Shown in pieces: positions 1 through 7,200 of a stretch of DNA of 13,374 nt. The notes below the pieces were generated by a model, which worked only from the letters and a program-made list of their open reading frames with translations, searched no databases and was not told the DNA's origin. The stretch comes from Sphingobacteriaceae bacterium (lineage in GTDB: Bacteria; Bacteroidota; Bacteroidia; B-17B0; Aurantibacillaceae). Both the position numbers and the translations under genes were made by a program. The stretch's first letter is position 1. Each line of letters begins with the position of its first letter. The DNA is taken from NCBI GenBank assembly GCA_023251695.1, contig JAHEYE010000072.1, positions 1 through 13,374 of the forward strand, written 5' to 3'.

Positions 1-995
1 ATAATTTTTCTGATTGTACTGATTCTGCCTAAATACCATTCGCGTGTGTAACCCCTGTTCATTTTATCTAAGACGTTACTATTACCGCTTTGTATCGGTA
101 AGTGAATGTATTTACAAATGTTCTCGTACTTGGCCATGGTATGAAGAACTTCATCCGTCATATCCTTCGGATGCGAAGTTGAAAAACGCACGCGCAAATC
201 CGGATGAATTAAAGCAACTTTCTCTAATAACCTTGCAAAGTTTGTTGCGGCTGCTTTTTGTTCTTCCGTTAAAATTTCTTTTTTTAGTCCGCCGCCGGAA
301 TATATATAAGAGTCTACGTTCTGTCCTAATAAAGTAACTTCCCTATATCCTGCATCAAATGCTTCGCGTGCTTCTTTAAATATACTCTCCGGATCGCGAC
401 TTCTTTCCCTTCCTCTTGTAAATGGAACCACACAAAAACTGCACATGTTATCGCAACCCCGCATGATACTTATAAATGCACTCACGCCATTCTTATCCAA
501 ACGCAATGGAGAAATATCCGCATACGTTTCTTCTTTGCTTAATATTACGTTAACCGCTTTTTGTCCGGTCTCGGCTATTTCAATTAAATTCGGTAAGTCG
601 CGGTAAGCATCCGGACCAACAACCATATCCACTAATTTTTCCTGTTCTAAGAATTGTGCTTTTAATCTTTCAGCCATACAACCCAATACACCTATTAATG
701 CATCCGGATTATTTTTCTTAACCTTTTTATAATCCTGCAAACGTTGACGCACTCTTGATTCTGCATTTTCGCGGATGGCGCAAGTGTTTACAAAAATTAA
801 ATCAGCTTCTTCAAAATTCTGTGTAGTGGTGTATCCTTTATCAATTAATATGGATGCAACAATTTCGCTATCGGCAAAATTCATCTGACAACCGTAACTT
901 TCAAGAAACAATTTTTTCTTTCCCTCATTTTTTTGAGGTTTCATCAAAACTTCGCCTTGCTTGCTTTCGTCTATCTCTTTTTTGTCAAATTCCAT
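1..995 (-). CDS. miaB: MiaB, tRNA-2-methylthio-N6-dimethylallyladenosine synthase (3' end beyond window)
   Basis: Radical-SAM methylthiotransferase that adds a 2-methylthio group to N6-isopentenyladenosine at position 37 of tRNAs reading codons that start with U; it acts in the cytoplasm and carries two 4Fe-4S clusters. I translated this strand by hand, and the frame stays open to the window edge (331 codons seen). The N-terminal MTTase domain has its three cluster cysteines: C36 in ESYGCQMNFADSE, C72 in NTCAIRENAE and C106 in GVLGCMAE. The radical-SAM motif CxxxCxxC is C181-C185-C188 in RGCDNMCSFC. Further family motifs follow (TLLGQNVDSY, STSHPKDM, HLPIQSGN, MNRGYTREWY). The rest of the radical-SAM domain and the C-terminal TRAM domain lie off the left edge. 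The start is the ATG at 995; the alternative Met18 would still keep the whole domain. It diverges from topA, and its promoter appears to lie at 1015-1022. Confidence 0.97.
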   Translation of the reverse strand, partial: MEFDKKEIDESKQGEVLMKPQKNEGKKKLFLESYGCQMNFADSEIVASILIDKGYTTTQNFEEADLIFVNTCAIRENAESRVRQRLQDYKKVKKNNPDALIGVLGCMAERLKAQFLEQEKLVDMVVGPDAYRDLPNLIEIAETGQKAVNVILSKEETYADISPLRLDKNGVSAFISIMRGCDNMCSFCVVPFTRGRERSRDPESIFKEAREAFDAGYREVTLLGQNVDSYIYSGGGLKKEILTEEQKAAATNFARLLEKVALIHPDLRVRFSTSHPKDMTDEVLHTMAKYENICKYIHLPIQSGNSNVLDKMNRGYTREWYLGRISTIRKI

Positions 996-1014
996 TTTTT
1001 AGTGCTGAGAACCA

Positions 1015-1022
1015 CAAATTTA
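1015..1022 (-). promoter_or_regulatory. Putative miaB promoter, Bacteroidota -7 element
   Basis: Read on the minus strand, this is TAAATTTG, an exact match to the Bacteroidota -7 consensus TAnnTTTG. It lies 19 nt before the miaB ATG, so the leader would be about a dozen nucleotides. No clear -33 TTTG is seen at the usual distance. The only TTG in range lies inside the palindrome at 1032-1048, about 14 nt upstream, which is a short spacing. The element match is seen directly; promoter activity is inferred. Confidence 0.5.
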
Positions 1023-1031
1023 CGACATTCT

Positions 1032-1048
1032 TATGTCAATTTGACATA
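1032..1048. promoter_or_regulatory. Perfect 17-bp palindrome, candidate operator upstream of miaB
   Basis: TATGTCAA-T-TTGACATA is a perfect 8-bp inverted repeat around a single central base. It lies 9 bp upstream of the putative miaB -7 box, over the spacer and -33 region, where a dimeric regulator would act. It is about 65 bp upstream of the candidate topA -7 box, so a shared role in both divergent promoters is possible. I cannot assign it to a known regulator. The symmetry is seen directly; the operator role is inferred. Confidence 0.4.
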
Positions 1049-1088
1049 TTAGCTTTAATTAACTAAAAATCAGGCTCTAATAAATGTA

Positions 1089-1121
1089 TTTGGTTTATTC
1101 GGTTTTTTATTTTTTCCTTTG
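1089..1121 (+). promoter_or_regulatory. Candidate topA promoter (weak match)
   Basis: TTTG at 1089-1092 and TTCCTTTG at 1114-1121 resemble the Bacteroidota -33 (TTTG) and -7 (TAnnTTTG) elements with 21 bp between them. The -7 candidate has T in place of the consensus A. The transcript would begin near 1127, giving a leader of about 85 nt that contains the A/T tracts described separately. Confidence 0.35.
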
Positions 1122-1138
1122 CACGAAATTTTTCACGT

Positions 1139-1185
1139 AAAAAACCACAAAAAAGCTGCTTTTTTATCAAAAAAAGGCCAAAAAA
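1139..1185. other. Helically phased A/T tracts in the topA leader, predicted curved DNA
   Basis: Five homopolymer tracts follow one another: A6 at 1139-1144, A6 at 1149-1154, T6 at 1160-1165, A7 at 1169-1175 and A6 at 1180-1185. Their centres are about 10, 11, 9.5 and 10.5 bp apart, close to one helical turn each, which is the classic arrangement for intrinsic bending. The second and third tracts also form a palindrome, AAAAAAGC-T-GCTTTTTT (1149-1165), which could fold as a weak RNA hairpin. The tracts are seen directly; curvature and any role are inferred. Confidence 0.5.
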
Positions 1186-1212
1186 TAAGGTTGTTTTACA
1201 TTGGTACACACT

Positions 1213-3738
1213 ATGGGTAAGAATCTAGTTATTGTTGAGTCACCGGCCAAGGCCAAAACCATTGAGGGTTTTTTAGGTAAGGATTATATTGTAAAATCGA
1301 GTTTCGGTCATATACGCGACCTTGTAAAAAAGGGCTATGGTGTAGATATTGATAACAATTTTACCCCCACCTACGAGGTTCAACCGGATAAAGAAAAAAT
1401 AATTGCAGAATTAAAGAAACTAAGTAAAGGTGCCGACATGGTTTGGTTAGCTTCCGATGAGGACCGTGAAGGAGAAGCTATTTCATGGCATTTATCAGAA
1501 GCTTTAAACTTAGAGAAGAAAAAAACAAAACGTATTGTTTTCCATGAGATCACAAAGCCTGCTATATTAAAGGCCATCCAAAATCCGCGTGCCATTGATA
1601 TTAATTTAGTGAATGCACAACAAGCACGCCGTGTGCTTGATAGATTAGTGGGTTTTGAATTATCTCCAATATTATGGCGGAAAGTTCGTCCGAGTTTATC
1701 GGCCGGACGTGTACAAAGTGTTGCGGTGAGATTAATAGTTGAGCGTGAAAGAGAAGTCCAGAATTTTAAATCTACATCAGCGTTTAAAGTTTCTGCATTA
1801 TTTATTGCAGGAAAAGCAACTGTAAAAGCCGAATTAGATAAACGTTTTAATACAGAAGCGGAAGCACAAAAGTTTTTAGAGAAATGTAAAACCGCTAATT
1901 ATTCTATTGGTAATTTAGAAACCAAGCCGGCTAAACGTTCTCCTGCAGCCCCATTTACAACATCAACATTACAGCAGGAAGCCTCCCGTAAATTAGGTTT
2001 CTCGGTTTCGCAAACGATGATGCTCGCACAACGTTTATATGAGGCGGGTAAGATCACTTACATGCGTACGGATAGCGTGAATTTATCAGAAACCGCCATC
2101 AATCAGGCGAACGAAGCCATCAATAAAAACTACGGAAAAAAATATTATCAGCCACGTACTTTTAAAACAAAAACTAAAGGTGCTCAAGAGGCTCACGAGG
2201 CGATTCGTCCTACATACATTAATGTAACGGAAGTTGAAGGCGATGCCAAAGAAGTTAAATTATACGATTTAATTTGGAAACGGACCATCGCTTCTCAAAT
2301 GAGCGATGCGGAATTAGAAAAAACCACTGCTAAAATTACTATTTCAACAACATCAGAAACTTTTGTTGCACAGGGTGAAGTATTGAAATTCGATGGTTTC
2401 TTAAAAGTTTATTTAGAAAGCAGCGATGATGATGATGAGAATGAAGATGAGAATTCAACGATGTTACCTCCGTTAAAAGTTGGTGAAAAATTACAAAGCA
2501 AAGAAATTACCGCCCAACAACGTTTCACGCATCATCCGCCGCGTTATACTGAAGCAAGTCTGGTGAAAAAATTAGAGGAATTAGGCATTGGCCGTCCTTC
2601 TACGTACGCACCAACTATTTCTACCGTTCAAAAACGTAATTACGTTGAGAAAACCGACCGCGAAGGAACCCCAAGAAATTATTCGGTTCTCACTTTAACA
2701 GGCGCTAATGTAAAACAAGAAACAAAAACGGAAAATACAGGCGCTGAGAAATCAAAATTATTTCCAACCGATATCGGTATGGTTGTAAATGATTTTTTAC
2801 TGCTACATTTTCCCGAGATTTTAGATTTCCACTTCACTGCAAAAGTTGAAGAAGAGTTTGATGAGATTGCTGAAGGCAAATTGGATTGGACCAAAATGCT
2901 GAAGGATTTTTACAAACCATTCCATAAAACCGTTGAAAAAACAACCGAAAACAGCGAGCGTCAAAGCGGCGAACGCGAATTGGGTGTTGATCCGGTTAGT
3001 AAGAAAAAAGTTATTGTACGTATCGGTCGCTTCGGTCCTTTAGCACAAATTGGCGAGACCAATGAAGAAAAAGGAACCAAAGCACAATTTGCTGCTCTGA
3101 GAAAAGACCAGCGTATGGAAACCATTACTTTGGACGACGCGCTGTTACTTTTCAAAATGCCGCGTATCGTTGGTGAATTTGAAGGAAAAGAAATGAAAGT
3201 GGGCATCGGAAGATTTGGCCCGTATGTAGTTCACGATTCTAAATTCACTTCCTTAACAAAAGAAGACGATCCTTACACTGTAAATGGTGAACGTTGTACC
3301 GAATTGATTAAAGTAAAGCGTGAAAAAGACTTAGCTAAAATTATTAAAACATTCCCTGAAAATCCGAACTTAAAAGTACAATTCGGCCGTTGGGGACCCT
3401 GTATTACACTAGGAAAAGATTTTTTCAGAATACCAAAAGAAAAAGAACCTGCTAAATTAAGTTTTGCTGATGTTATTCAGATTATCGGTGGTATGGATGC
3501 CTATGAGCAGGTGATTGCAAATGCTGATAAAAAAAGCAAAAAATTCGGAGCTAAAAAAGACAAGGCAGAGCCAAAAGCTAAAGCTGCAAAAGGAAAAACT
3601 TCCAAAGCGCTTGTTTTTAAAGCACCCTCTAAAAAAGTTTCAATAAAAAAACCGGTTTTCAAAAAAGCAGCCTCTAAAAGCACGGCTCCAAAACGCGTGA
3701 TCAAAGCAACCCGGAAGAAAACAGCTAAGCGGAAATAG
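1213..3738 (+). CDS. topA: DNA topoisomerase I (type IA)
   Basis: Relaxes negatively supercoiled DNA through a transient 5'-phosphotyrosine single-strand break. The start is the ATG at 1213, giving 841 aa that begin MGKNLVIVESPAKAKTIEGF, exactly where the family's Toprim domain starts; an in-frame TTG at 1201 adds only four residues. The Toprim metal ligands are E9 and the D82-x-D84-x-E86 motif (SDEDREGEA). The active-site tyrosine is Y283 in ITYMRTDSVN. HHPPRYTEASLVKKLEELGIGRPSTYA is the conserved block of the central domain. The E. coli-type C-terminal Cys4 zinc fingers are absent. Instead there are three topoisomerase C-terminal repeats, marked by IGRFGPLAQIG, IGRFGPYVV and FGRWGPCITLG. 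An acidic run (SSDDDDENEDEN) lies between the catalytic parts, and residues from about 772 form a Lys/Ala-rich basic tail likely to bind DNA non-specifically. A strong terminator follows, so it is probably monocistronic. Confidence 0.98.
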   Translation: MGKNLVIVESPAKAKTIEGFLGKDYIVKSSFGHIRDLVKKGYGVDIDNNFTPTYEVQPDKEKIIAELKKLSKGADMVWLASDEDREGEAISWHLSEALNLEKKKTKRIVFHEITKPAILKAIQNPRAIDINLVNAQQARRVLDRLVGFELSPILWRKVRPSLSAGRVQSVAVRLIVEREREVQNFKSTSAFKVSALFIAGKATVKAELDKRFNTEAEAQKFLEKCKTANYSIGNLETKPAKRSPAAPFTTSTLQQEASRKLGFSVSQTMMLAQRLYEAGKITYMRTDSVNLSETAINQANEAINKNYGKKYYQPRTFKTKTKGAQEAHEAIRPTYINVTEVEGDAKEVKLYDLIWKRTIASQMSDAELEKTTAKITISTTSETFVAQGEVLKFDGFLKVYLESSDDDDENEDENSTMLPPLKVGEKLQSKEITAQQRFTHHPPRYTEASLVKKLEELGIGRPSTYAPTISTVQKRNYVEKTDREGTPRNYSVLTLTGANVKQETKTENTGAEKSKLFPTDIGMVVNDFLLLHFPEILDFHFTAKVEEEFDEIAEGKLDWTKMLKDFYKPFHKTVEKTTENSERQSGERELGVDPVSKKKVIVRIGRFGPLAQIGETNEEKGTKAQFAALRKDQRMETITLDDALLLFKMPRIVGEFEGKEMKVGIGRFGPYVVHDSKFTSLTKEDDPYTVNGERCTELIKVKREKDLAKIIKTFPENPNLKVQFGRWGPCITLGKDFFRIPKEKEPAKLSFADVIQIIGGMDAYEQVIANADKKSKKFGAKKDKAEPKAKAAKGKTSKALVFKAPSKKVSIKKPVFKKAASKSTAPKRVIKATRKKTAKRK

Positions 3739-3764
3739 CATTTATTATTATTTTGTTTATATTT

Positions 3765-3797
3765 AATGTCGGACACAAATTGTCCGACATTTTTTTA
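3765..3797 (+). terminator. Intrinsic terminator of topA
   Basis: A perfect 11-bp stem (AATGTCGGACA pairing with TGTCCGACATT) encloses a 5-nt loop (CAAAT) and runs into seven T residues at 3791-3797. It starts 27 nt after the topA stop. The minus strand lacks a matching T tract, so it should act on topA transcription only. It implies that the next gene has its own promoter, although I find no convincing -7 element in the 14 nt left before that start. Confidence 0.9.
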
Positions 3798-3811
3798 TTT
3801 AAACTAGTCCT

Positions 3812-5308
3812 ATGAAAAATACTCTTTTACTTTTTATTCTGGTTGCTGCATTAAAATTAAACGCCCAGGAATTTTCAATTAAAAAAGGCCACGAATTTGC
3901 GCCGGAAGAAAATGCAATTTTCGAATATTATATCGGCAACGATGAAACAGGTGTTTATCTGCGCCGTACCAGAACTAAAGGTAAAGGAACCAGTTATTTT
4001 TACCAGAAACTGGACCCGAAGACCATGAAAGTTTCGTTTACAAAGGATTTTGAATGCGAAAAAACGGAACGTCCACACAGCTGTCTTTTAAAAAATGGTA
4101 AAATTTTATTCTTTACACTTGGCTATGAAGCCGCAGATAAAATTTTATTATTGCGCGAATACATTGCCTCAACCGGTGTAATGGTTGGTGGAGTAAAGAG
4201 AATTACATCACTGAAAACTGATGCCTGGGGCGATAACGGAAGGAATTTCTACGTTTCATTTTCGCCTGATGATAAAAAAATGATGGTGGTATCGGAATTT
4301 CAATGGCCTAAAAAATTACAGGAAGTTCAAGCCGATATTTATGAATTTCCGGGCTATAAAAAAATAACATCCAAAAAATTAATTAATGCCTATGAGCAAT
4401 CTACAATTGCCAGTTATAACTACAGGATTGATAATGAAGGACGTGTTTTTTACCTGTTTAATTATTTAATTGATATTGAAGAAGAAGTGATAGGAAAAGC
4501 CCTCGCCGCTATTCAGCCAAATGATGAAAAAACAACCGTTATGCCATTACCGTTTACAAAAATGGAAGTGCACAACGGAACTTTCACCTTTGTAAACGAT
4601 AAACTTGTTTTTGCCGGTTTATATAAGGACATAGTAACCAAAAAAGAACGTAAAGCGGGTGCCGTAAAAAACATCGGGGTTTATTCATTCTTTATTGACC
4701 CAAAAACATCGCAAACCACAGCAAAAAATTACGACTACTTTACTTCGAATGTGACTGAAAAACTGACTTATAAGGACGGATTAGTAAAAGAATCGCCTGC
4801 TGATAAATTATATTCGTTTGAAGAGATCCTGACGTTCAATGGGAATATTTATCTCATCGAAAGTCATTCTTATGTAATTTCCAGCGATAAACGTTATGAT
4901 GCTTACGAAAGGGAATTAATGGTTACCAAATTCAATAAAGATGGCAAAATGGAATGGATGAAAGTAATTCCTAAATTCACAGATAACAGTCTTAACTCCT
5001 TCAATTATGTTATCAATAATAATAAAGTGTATTTATTTTACTGCGAGCATCCTAAAAACCTCGAAGACTTCACTATTAATGATTACAAGCCAAGAGACTA
5101 CCGACCGATAAAAAATTACAATGGTTCCGTTTTGGTTTGCACAACTTTTGATGAGAGTGGAAATTTAAACCGCAGCACTATATTTCAAAACGACGGCTGG
5201 TGCTACGACCCGATTTCTACAAACATAACACTCGAAAAAAACAATGCTTTACTCTTCAGAATGATTAATCATGAGAAAGAGCGTTATGATGTGGTAACCA
5301 TTAAATAA
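3812..5308 (+). CDS. Secreted protein of unknown function (498 aa)
   Basis: I do not recognise this protein. It begins with a typical signal peptide, MKNTLLLFILVAALKLNAQ, with a likely signal peptidase I cut after LNA. No cysteine follows, so it is not a lipoprotein; in this phylum it would go to the periplasm or further. There is no later transmembrane stretch. The mature part looks beta-rich, with many short alternating hydrophobic segments. FSPDDKKMMVVSEF near residues 148-161 resembles the repeat seen in WD40/PD40-type beta-propellers, but I cannot count blades. No catalytic motif or type IX secretion C-terminal domain is evident; the protein ends RYDVVTIK. It stands alone between the topA terminator and the mgtE promoter. 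Codon use looks like its neighbours. A structural or binding role is as likely as an enzymatic one. Confidence 0.85.
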   Translation: MKNTLLLFILVAALKLNAQEFSIKKGHEFAPEENAIFEYYIGNDETGVYLRRTRTKGKGTSYFYQKLDPKTMKVSFTKDFECEKTERPHSCLLKNGKILFFTLGYEAADKILLLREYIASTGVMVGGVKRITSLKTDAWGDNGRNFYVSFSPDDKKMMVVSEFQWPKKLQEVQADIYEFPGYKKITSKKLINAYEQSTIASYNYRIDNEGRVFYLFNYLIDIEEEVIGKALAAIQPNDEKTTVMPLPFTKMEVHNGTFTFVNDKLVFAGLYKDIVTKKERKAGAVKNIGVYSFFIDPKTSQTTAKNYDYFTSNVTEKLTYKDGLVKESPADKLYSFEEILTFNGNIYLIESHSYVISSDKRYDAYERELMVTKFNKDGKMEWMKVIPKFTDNSLNSFNYVINNNKVYLFYCEHPKNLEDFTINDYKPRDYRPIKNYNGSVLVCTTFDESGNLNRSTIFQNDGWCYDPISTNITLEKNNALLFRMINHEKERYDVVTIK

Positions 5309-5319
5309 ACGGAAGGCTT

Positions 5320-5334
5320 AAAAAGCGCTTTTTT
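5320..5334. repeat. Short A/T palindrome AAAAAGCGCTTTTTT
   Basis: This 15-bp element (5-bp A/T arms around self-complementary GCGC, plus one extra T) lies 11 nt after the stop of the secreted-protein gene and 14 bp before the mgtE -7 box. It could be a weak intrinsic terminator for the upstream gene, since the stem is followed by T, or part of the mgtE upstream promoter region. The stem is too AT-rich to be confident. It resembles the palindrome at 1149-1165 upstream of topA. Confidence 0.35.
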
Positions 5335-5348
5335 CATTAAAAAATCCC

Positions 5349-5356
5349 TACTTTTG
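5349..5356 (+). promoter_or_regulatory. Putative mgtE promoter, Bacteroidota -7 element
   Basis: TACTTTTG followed by C exactly matches TAnnTTTG and sits 15 nt before the mgtE ATG, giving a leader of about 10 nt. AAAGG (5365-5369) lies just before the start and could serve as a weak ribosome binding site. A clear -33 TTTG is not seen; the T-rich end of the preceding palindrome occupies that region. Confidence 0.55.
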
Positions 5357-5371
5357 CGTAGCTGAAAGGTT

Positions 5372-6724
5372 ATGCAATTTGAAGTAACAACAGAATACAT
5401 CGATCAGATTAAAGAAGCTATTGGTGCAAAAAACAATAAGTTTCTTCACGAGCATCTGCAGGAAATGCATGCTGCCGATATCGCTATTGTATTCAATCAG
5501 CTTGAAATTGACGAAGCCCATTACATTTACGATTTACTTGATGAAAACATTGCCCCGAAAGTTTTATTGGAACTCGAGGAGGATCGGCGTGAAGAATTAT
5601 TAAGTACTTTCTCTACTAAAGAAATTGCCGAGCAGATTGACAACATGCAGAGCGACGACGCTGCCGATGTGATTAATGAATTACCGGAGAACATCCAGGA
5701 TGAAGTGCTCTCGCAAATTGAGGACATTGAACAGGCGAGTGATATCGCTGACCTATTAAATTACGAAGAAGGAACCGCAGGTTCCCTAATGGCAAAAGAG
5801 TTAGTGAGCGTGTACATTCACGATACAGTTAGCACTTGTTTTGATGCCATACGCGAACAAACGGATGATGTGGGCGTGATGTACGCGGTTTACGTTGTTG
5901 ATGAGAATAAAAAATTATTGGGGATGTTATCGCTGAAGAAACTGATCATTTCTCATCCCCTAACCCGTATTGAAGAAATTTACAAACCAGATGTTCATTC
6001 AGCCAAAGTAACTGCTACCAGTGAAGAAATTTCTGAACTGATGCAGAAGTACGATTTGGTTGTCTTACCTGTGGTTGACCAACTGGGAAGATTGGTTGGG
6101 CGTATTACCATTGATGATGTGGTTGACGTTATCAGGGAAGAAGCTGAAAAGGATATGCAGATTATGAGCGGTATTACCGATGATGTTGACAGTAATGATA
6201 AATTATGGCGTTTATCGCGTTCACGGATTCCTTGGTTACTCGTTGGCATGTGTGGCGGTATTGTAGGTTCAAGAATTATTGGCTCGTACGAAAGTCAGAT
6301 TCAGATTCATCCTGAAATGGCATTTTTCATTCCATTGATTGGTGCAACAGGTGGAAATGTTGGTGTACAATCTTCCGCCATTATTGTTCAGGGCCTAGCG
6401 AATAATACTTTGCTTGGTGATAAAATTGGTTCCAAACTTTTAAAAGAATTGGGTGTTGGATTAATTAACGGATTAATTTGTTCATCATTAATTTGGGGTT
6501 ATGCATTTTTAATTGAGAGTTGGAAATTGGCTGCAACAGTAAGCGTTGCTTTGTTTACAGTTATTTTATGTGCATCTCTTTTAGGAACTTTTGTTCCCTT
6601 AACAATGAACCGTTTTAAAATTAATCCTGCCCTTGCAACCGGTCCGTTTGTAACCACTTTAAATGACATTATCGGTATAACTATTTATTTTTTGGTAGGA
6701 CGCTTGCTTTACTATTCTTTATAA
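5372..6724 (+). CDS. mgtE: MgtE-family magnesium channel/transporter
   Basis: Imports Mg2+ across the inner membrane, gated by cytoplasmic Mg2+ binding. The 450 aa length equals the usual family length. The order is typical: an acidic, helical N domain (about residues 1-130, with repeated L-D-E-rich segments such as NELPENIQDEVLSQI), a CBS-domain pair (about 135-260, opening at YEEGTAGSLMAKEL and ending at GRITIDDVVDVI), then a membrane domain from about 285. Membrane hallmarks are RIPWLLVGMCGG, the GATGGNVGVQSS segment with N329, and TTLNDIIG with D432, which corresponds to the pore aspartate of the structurally studied Thermus MgtE. Its TAA is followed at once by the ATG of a lipoprotein gene, so the two are probably co-transcribed and translationally coupled. 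Expression likely starts from the -7 box at 5349; I see no Mg-sensing leader, and there is no room for one. Confidence 0.97.
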   Translation: MQFEVTTEYIDQIKEAIGAKNNKFLHEHLQEMHAADIAIVFNQLEIDEAHYIYDLLDENIAPKVLLELEEDRREELLSTFSTKEIAEQIDNMQSDDAADVINELPENIQDEVLSQIEDIEQASDIADLLNYEEGTAGSLMAKELVSVYIHDTVSTCFDAIREQTDDVGVMYAVYVVDENKKLLGMLSLKKLIISHPLTRIEEIYKPDVHSAKVTATSEEISELMQKYDLVVLPVVDQLGRLVGRITIDDVVDVIREEAEKDMQIMSGITDDVDSNDKLWRLSRSRIPWLLVGMCGGIVGSRIIGSYESQIQIHPEMAFFIPLIGATGGNVGVQSSAIIVQGLANNTLLGDKIGSKLLKELGVGLINGLICSSLIWGYAFLIESWKLAATVSVALFTVILCASLLGTFVPLTMNRFKINPALATGPFVTTLNDIIGITIYFLVGRLLYYSL

Positions 6725-7198
6725 ATGAAATTATTTAAAACATATATCTTTATTTTTTTTGTCAGCCTATTATTTTCTACTTGTAAAAAATATCCCGAGA
6801 ATAAATTATGGTTTAAGAAACCGAAAGATGTTTTTAAAGGCGGGAAAATAACTCTTTACACCATAAACGGTGTCGATCAGAAGCCTTATTACAAAAATCT
6901 TTATTACGCCTTCCCCTATAATCTTGTGGGACAAAGAATAGATGATGTATTTGAACTTCCTTTTGCATACGACTCAGGAACTGAAAATCTGACCTGTGAT
7001 TATGGAGAGGGCTCATTGCATTTTTCGGAAACGGGAAAGGAAGTTGAACTTCTATTTACGCCCATAAAAGAAGAATATGGCGCTGAGAATATTTTTGGCG
7101 GGCGTTTTAGCTGGAAAATTTTACGATTGACTAAGGACGGGGTTTTGAAAATTCAGGCCAAAGAAAATGTCAAAGTTCACGAAATTCAATTTAACTAA
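6725..7198 (+). CDS. Small lipoprotein of unknown function, coupled to mgtE
   Basis: I do not recognise the family. The 157-aa product begins MKLFKTYIFIFFVSLLFSTC: a short basic N-end, a hydrophobic core and a lipobox (FSTC) with C20 as the lipidated residue. Lys21 and Lys22 follow it directly rather than the Ser-Asp/Glu-rich signal linked to surface export in this phylum, so an inner-leaflet or periplasm-facing location is the simpler guess. The mature part of about 137 aa is rich in aromatic and charged residues (LWFKKPKDVFKGGK, YYKNLYYAFPYNLVG, FGGRFSWKILRLT) and looks like a compact beta-rich fold. No enzyme motif is visible. The ATG touches the mgtE stop (TAAATG, no spacer and no separate ribosome binding site), which implies coupled translation. 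Its 3' end is 2 nt from the convergent glycosyltransferase gene. Confidence 0.85.
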   Translation: MKLFKTYIFIFFVSLLFSTCKKYPENKLWFKKPKDVFKGGKITLYTINGVDQKPYYKNLYYAFPYNLVGQRIDDVFELPFAYDSGTENLTCDYGEGSLHFSETGKEVELLFTPIKEEYGAENIFGGRFSWKILRLTKDGVLKIQAKENVKVHEIQFN

Positions 7199-7200
7199 TT

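Noticed and set aside
44..337. 97-codon plus-strand open frame
   Set aside because: It lies opposite miaB, whose minus-strand translation is conserved throughout the interval; this is a shadow frame.
854..1066. Plus-strand open frame crossing the miaB start and the palindrome
   Set aside because: It overlaps miaB codons and its promoter region, and its product resembles nothing and has no start signal.
1201..1212. TTG at 1201 as the topA start, adding four residues
   Set aside because: The ATG at 1213 begins exactly at the conserved family N-terminus (GKNLVIVESPAKAKT), and nothing favours the TTG.
2420..2460. Acidic low-complexity run in topA (repeated gat/gaa codons) as an inserted repeat
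   Set aside because: It is in frame, short and lies in a loop between domains where variable acidic linkers are unremarkable.
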